Source: Hungatella sp. UBA5982 (GTDB lineage Bacteria > Bacillota > Clostridia > Lachnospirales > Lachnospiraceae). Taken from it: a stretch of 7,846 bases of DNA. The DNA lies in assembly GCA_002429965.1 (NCBI GenBank), contig DJBG01000023.1, positions 8,556 through 16,401 on the forward strand. The letters are read 5' to 3'. This document shows positions 5,025 through 7,846 of this stretch, one piece after another; positions within the stretch are counted from its first letter, which is position 1; each line of letters starts with the position of its first letter. The position numbers were made by a program, and so were the translations under genes. Below the pieces are notes generated by a model. That model worked only from the letters and a program-made list of their open reading frames with translations, was not told where the DNA came from and made no database searches.

Positions 5025-6541
5025 TCTTTTGCCCTCCCGGAACTTTCTGTGCTGATACTTGCCAATCCCATGATTTTTTCTTCCGAAGCCTCTTTGGTAT
5101 CTATAAATCCTGAAACAGTGCCTTCCCTCATGATCATAATCCGGTCTGCAACTCCAAGAATTTCTGGCAGATCAGAGGAAACCATGATAATGCTGCCTCC
5201 TGCCTCTACAAACTCCTTCATCAAGTTGTAGATTTCAGCTTTTGCATTGACATCAATCCCCCTGGTAGGTTCGTCCATGATCAAAATACGGGAGCCTGCA
5301 AGAAGCCACCTTGCAATGACCACCTTCTGCTGGTTACCTCCTGAGAGATTTTTGATCCTGGTCTTGATCCCGGGAGTTTTCGTCCCCATCTTTTTCACAT
5401 ATTCCTCTGACGCCGCCTTTTCCCAGGCGAAGTCGATCAATCCCTTTTTAGACCTTTGAAACAAGCTGGATAACGTCGTATTGATGGCTACATTCTTTTC
5501 AAGAAGCAGCCCCTGGCCCCTTCTGTCCTCCGGAACAAGGCCAATCCCGGAAGCAACCCCATCCTTTACAGATTTCGGCCGGTATGGTCTGCCATGGACA
5601 AACATAGAACCAGAGTCCGGGGCATCCGCTCCGAAAACAGTTCTCATCACTTCTGTCCGTCCAGCACCGATCAATCCTGCAACACCCAGGATTTCTCCCC
5701 TTCTCAGCTGAAATGAGACATTGTGGAACATGCCGCCTCGTCCCAGGTTTTCTACGGATAACACAATTTCATCCTTCACTGCATTTTCTGACCGGAAATA
5801 GAACTGCTTCATTTCTCTTCCGACCATCTTGTTGATCATTTCTTCTTCTGAAATTTGAGATAAAGGCAGAGTTACTACAACTTTTCCATCTCTTAAAATC
5901 GTAATATCATCCCCTATTTCACGTATTTCCTTCAAACGGTGGGATATGTAAATAACCGCTACATTTTCTTCCTTTAAAGACTTTATGACTTTAAACAAGG
6001 CCCCCACTTCCTTTTCCGACAAGGAGGAGGTAGGCTCATCCATGATGACCATTGAACTGTTTTGGGATACCGCCCTGGCGATTTCGACCATCTGCTTATC
6101 CCCATTGGCCAGCTTTCTGATAAATGTCCTGGGGTTTATTTGCATTCCCAATGATTCCAGCAGCTTACCGGCTTCCTGATTCATCTCTTGCTTATCAATC
6201 AGACCTAAGGGGGTTTTTGGTTCCCTTCCAAGGAAGATGTTCTCAGCAATCGTCAGATCCGGTATCACACTGAGCTCCTGATGGATCACACTGATTCCTT
6301 TCCCTAAGGATTCTCTGGTGTTTTCAAATCTTTCTTTATTTCCTCTGACAATCAGATTCCCTTCATCCGATTGATATACCCCTGAAATAATTTTAATTAT
6401 TGTAGATTTCCCTGCACCATTTTCCCCCAGCAGTACGTGGACTCTGCCAGGGGAAAAATTGATGGAAACGTCATTCAGTGCTTTTACGCCAGGGAAGGAT
6501 TTACTAATGTGTTCTAAAGCAACGAAAGCTTGTTCTTCCAT
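5021..6541 (-). CDS. Sugar ABC transporter ATP-binding protein, two NBDs (RbsA/MglA-like)
   Basis: This 506-residue cytoplasmic protein carries two fused ABC ATPase domains, as in RbsA, MglA and XylG. NBD1 has Walker A GENGAGKST (39-47), Q-loop HQEL (87-90), signature region LANGDKQMVEIARA (144-157), Walker B VIMDEP (165-170) and H-loop ISHR (199-202). NBD2 has the degenerate P-loop GLIGAGRTE (289-297), signature LSGGNQQKVVIARW (399-412), Walker B ILIMDEPTRGID (419-430) and SSD in place of the H-loop histidine; this asymmetry is normal for the family. LANGDKQ replaces the more usual LSVGxxQ in NBD1, so ATP is probably hydrolysed with a slightly unusual signature. The start at 6541 has GGAAGGAG (6551-6558) 9 bases upstream. 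It follows the binding-protein gene by 30 bp and overlaps the permease gene by 4 bp, forming one operon. Confidence 0.95.
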   Translation of the reverse strand: MEEQAFVALEHISKSFPGVKALNDVSINFSPGRVHVLLGENGAGKSTIIKIISGVYQSDEGNLIVRGNKERFENTRESLGKGISVIHQELSVIPDLTIAENIFLGREPKTPLGLIDKQEMNQEAGKLLESLGMQINPRTFIRKLANGDKQMVEIARAVSQNSSMVIMDEPTSSLSEKEVGALFKVIKSLKEENVAVIYISHRLKEIREIGDDITILRDGKVVVTLPLSQISEEEMINKMVGREMKQFYFRSENAVKDEIVLSVENLGRGGMFHNVSFQLRRGEILGVAGLIGAGRTEVMRTVFGADAPDSGSMFVHGRPYRPKSVKDGVASGIGLVPEDRRGQGLLLEKNVAINTTLSSLFQRSKKGLIDFAWEKAASEEYVKKMGTKTPGIKTRIKNLSGGNQQKVVIARWLLAGSRILIMDEPTRGIDVNAKAEIYNLMKEFVEAGGSIIMVSSDLPEILGVADRIMIMREGTVSGFIDTKEASEEKIMGLASISTESSGRAKE

Positions 6542-6571
6542 TGCATCTCACTCCTTCCGTTGTAGGTTGTA

Positions 6572-7545
6572 TTATTTTAAGTTGCTTGCGTCAACCACTC
6601 TGGGTGGAATCGGAATTAATTTTTCAACAGACTCACCGGCCAGATGCTTCTTAATGCATTCCAATGTTGTTATTCCAATGGCTGACGGATCCTGAGCAAT
6701 ATCAGCGATCCAGTTTCCGCCGCTTAAAATCGCTTCAACGCCTTCCGGGTTTCCGTCAAAACCAATCACCTTTACATTACTTCCCACCGCTTCAATGGAT
6801 GACATGGCACCTACTGCTGCCGGATCTCCGACACAAAATACCACATCAAGGTTTTCATGCTTTAACAGCATATTCTGCATTACCTCTGCCGCTTTTCCCT
6901 GGTCTCCTGAATAGTTCTGTACATCCACAACCGATACATCAGGAGCATTTTTACCAAGCCATTCTGTGAACCCTTTTTCACGCTGTACGCAGCCTTCAAT
7001 CTCTGCATATGTAATAACTGCCGCCTGACCGGCTTTTTGTTTCAGGATATGTTCCACCGCATATTCTGCAGCCAGTTCCCCGCCTCTGTAATTATCGGTC
7101 GAAATATGGCTGATTACCTCTCCATCCGAAGCAACATCCATGGTAAATACCGGTATACCGGCTCATCAGCCAGTTCCACCATGGAATTTCTTTCAGCGGA
7201 GTTGGTTGGGCAAATGACGATGGCATCTACTTTTTGCGTAATAAAATCCTGCACCTGATTCAGCTGCTTGTTTCCGTCTCCAGCCGCATCCTGTATGATT
7301 AGCTGATATCCCATTTCTTTTGCCTTTTCATTCATAGCTGCCTCTATGTTATTATAGAAAACATGCGCATTGTTTAACAGGCTGACACCCACTGTGATGC
7401 TTTTATCATTGGTTTCCTTAGGCTTTGAAGCCTCCTCGCTTCCCGCATTTGTTGCCACTGCCGGTTCCTGTGCGGCTTTCTGGCATCCCGCCAGACTCAA
7501 AACTACTGCTCCTGCGACTAAAAATCTCTTTAATGCTTTCTTCAT
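6572..7545 (-). pseudogene. Sugar-binding lipoprotein of the ABC importer, broken by a -1 frameshift
   Basis: Two reading frames together make one RbsB-like substrate-binding protein of about 324 residues. The first frame (start 7545, SD GGGAGG at 7555-7560) encodes a signal peptide with lipobox LAGC (Cys21), a Ser/Glu-rich linker, and the fold start SITVGVSLLNNAHVFYNNI, then DAIVICPTNSAERNSMVELADE up to 7162. There the frame goes wrong and ends 15 codons later. The next frame resumes at 7159 with GIPVFTMDVASDGEVISHIS and continues through GGELAAEY, VVFCVGDPAAVGA, KVIGFDGNPE and IAQDPSAIG to the stop at 6572. Relatives read ...ADxAGIPVxTxD..., so exactly one base is missing at 7160-7161, in the codon before GIPV. 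The gap sits beside a 12-bp palindrome. The flanking coding sequence is otherwise intact, which points to a recent mutation or a sequence error. It lies 26 bp after dhaL and 30 bp before the ATPase. Confidence 0.9.
7150..7161. repeat. Perfect 12-bp palindrome at the frameshift
   Basis: CCGGTATACCGG reads the same on both strands and ends precisely at the place where the binding-protein gene has lost a base (7160-7161). It encodes the GIP segment of the protein. Short GC-rich palindromes can promote slippage in replication or compression errors in sequencing. Confidence 0.8.
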
Positions 7546-7571
7546 GTTACGTAACCTCCCATAAATTTTAT

Positions 7572-7846
7572 TTATATCAAGTTATTTGATACCCAATCCG
7601 ACATCGCCTGGAAAATCAGCCATACGGATGTAGCACCCGCATCCTGCAGTCCAATCGACTTGTCCCCGTAATATTTTGCCCTTCCAAATCTGGCTCTTAT
7701 CTCTTTTGTATATTCAACACCTTTTTTTGCTGCTGTTGCAGCCATGGTGAACCCCTCATGGATGGTCAGCCCCTGGGATGCGGCGTGTTCTAACGCAGCA
7801 ACGGCTGGCTCCAATGCATCCACCATAGTCTTATCTCCGACCCTGG
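7572..7846 (-). CDS. dhaL: Dihydroxyacetone kinase subunit DhaL, C-terminal part (runs off the window)
   Basis: The frame is open to the window edge, so the true start is beyond 7846; about 90 of a usual 200-210 residues are visible. It begins with RVGDKTMVDALEPA, the conserved GDKTMxDxLxPA motif of the DhaL nucleotide-binding helical barrel. It continues with GFTMAATAAKKGVEYT and ends with the family motif GRAKYYGDKSIGLQDAGATS. DhaL binds ADP/ATP and, with DhaK, phosphorylates dihydroxyacetone or related short ketoses, using either PTS phosphate (DhaM) or ATP. Related proteins act on tetruloses from erythritol or threitol. The conserved Asp residues that hold Mg-nucleotide are in the missing N-terminal half, so the class cannot be decided here. 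A dhaK-like gene is expected just upstream. It lies 26 bp before the sugar-binding protein gene and heads the visible operon. Confidence 0.9.
   Translation of the reverse strand, partial: RVGDKTMVDALEPAVAALEHAASQGLTIHEGFTMAATAAKKGVEYTKEIRARFGRAKYYGDKSIGLQDAGATSVWLIFQAMSDWVSNNLI

Noticed and set aside
4471..5231. Plus-strand open frames of 116-137 codons opposite the permease and ATPase genes
   Set aside because: They lie antisense to well-conserved CUT2 genes, have no ribosome binding site and no recognisable domain; they are shadows of the minus-strand coding bias.
7114..7141. Overlap of two open frames as two separate genes
   Set aside because: Residues on both sides join into one continuous RbsB-like fold when one base is restored, and the ATG at 7141 has no ribosome binding site; it is one frameshifted gene.
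1..7846. CRISPR array, tRNA, rRNA, insertion sequence or prophage genes
   Set aside because: No regularly spaced repeats, cloverleaf, rRNA-like sequence, transposase or terminal inverted repeats with target duplications were seen.

Overview
All genes read on the minus strand. The set includes an ECF sigma factor with an RsiV-type anti-sigma factor, a MerR regulator beside an ABC ATPase, an AraC-GyrI regulator, and a CUT2 sugar ABC operon with a DhaL kinase subunit. With strong AGGAGG ribosome binding sites and moderate-to-low GC, this suggests a Clostridia genome, most likely Lachnospiraceae. That is inferred from gene content and style; no taxonomic marker is present.

Layout, from low to high coordinates. 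(1) 1-961: first 20 codons of an ABC transporter ATPase (1-61) and, upstream of it, a regulator with two tandem MerR helix-turn-helix domains (123-890). Both genes are preceded by the same 26-bp element, and each has a candidate promoter with the 19-bp spacer typical of MerR-controlled promoters. The copy before the ABC gene carries a perfect 9-bp dyad in the spacer and overlaps the merR stop codon. (2) 1019-2603: a sigV-rsiV cassette with a 4-bp ATGA overlap, an ECF-type promoter upstream of sigV (probable autoregulation), and hairpin terminators on both sides. (3) 2604-2934: non-coding stretch with three consecutive hairpins. (4) 2935-3810: AraC regulator fused to a GyrI-like effector-binding domain; a strong Shine-Dalgarno and ATG lie at the domain junction and could give a free effector-binding domain. 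(5) 3811-4058: araC leader with AT-rich inverted repeats and an extended -10 promoter flanked by a widely spaced inverted repeat. (6) 4059-7846: operon read dhaL (3' part only), periplasmic-type sugar-binding lipoprotein, double-domain sugar ATPase, permease. Genes are tightly packed, with 26- and 30-bp gaps and one ATGA overlap.

How they work together: the CUT2 transporter would import a sugar or polyol and the linked DhaL protein points to phosphorylation of a short ketose such as dihydroxyacetone or a tetrulose. However, the binding-protein gene has a single-base frameshift next to a perfect 12-bp palindrome, so the transporter is either inactive in this strain or the base is a sequence error. 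SigV-RsiV is expected to sense envelope attack by lysozyme. The MerR-ABC pair looks like a drug- or peptide-responsive efflux module. No tRNA, rRNA, CRISPR array or insertion sequence was seen. No single wholly new system is evident; the most novel-looking items are the twin MerR promoters with a double-HTH regulator and the possible internal gene in araC.
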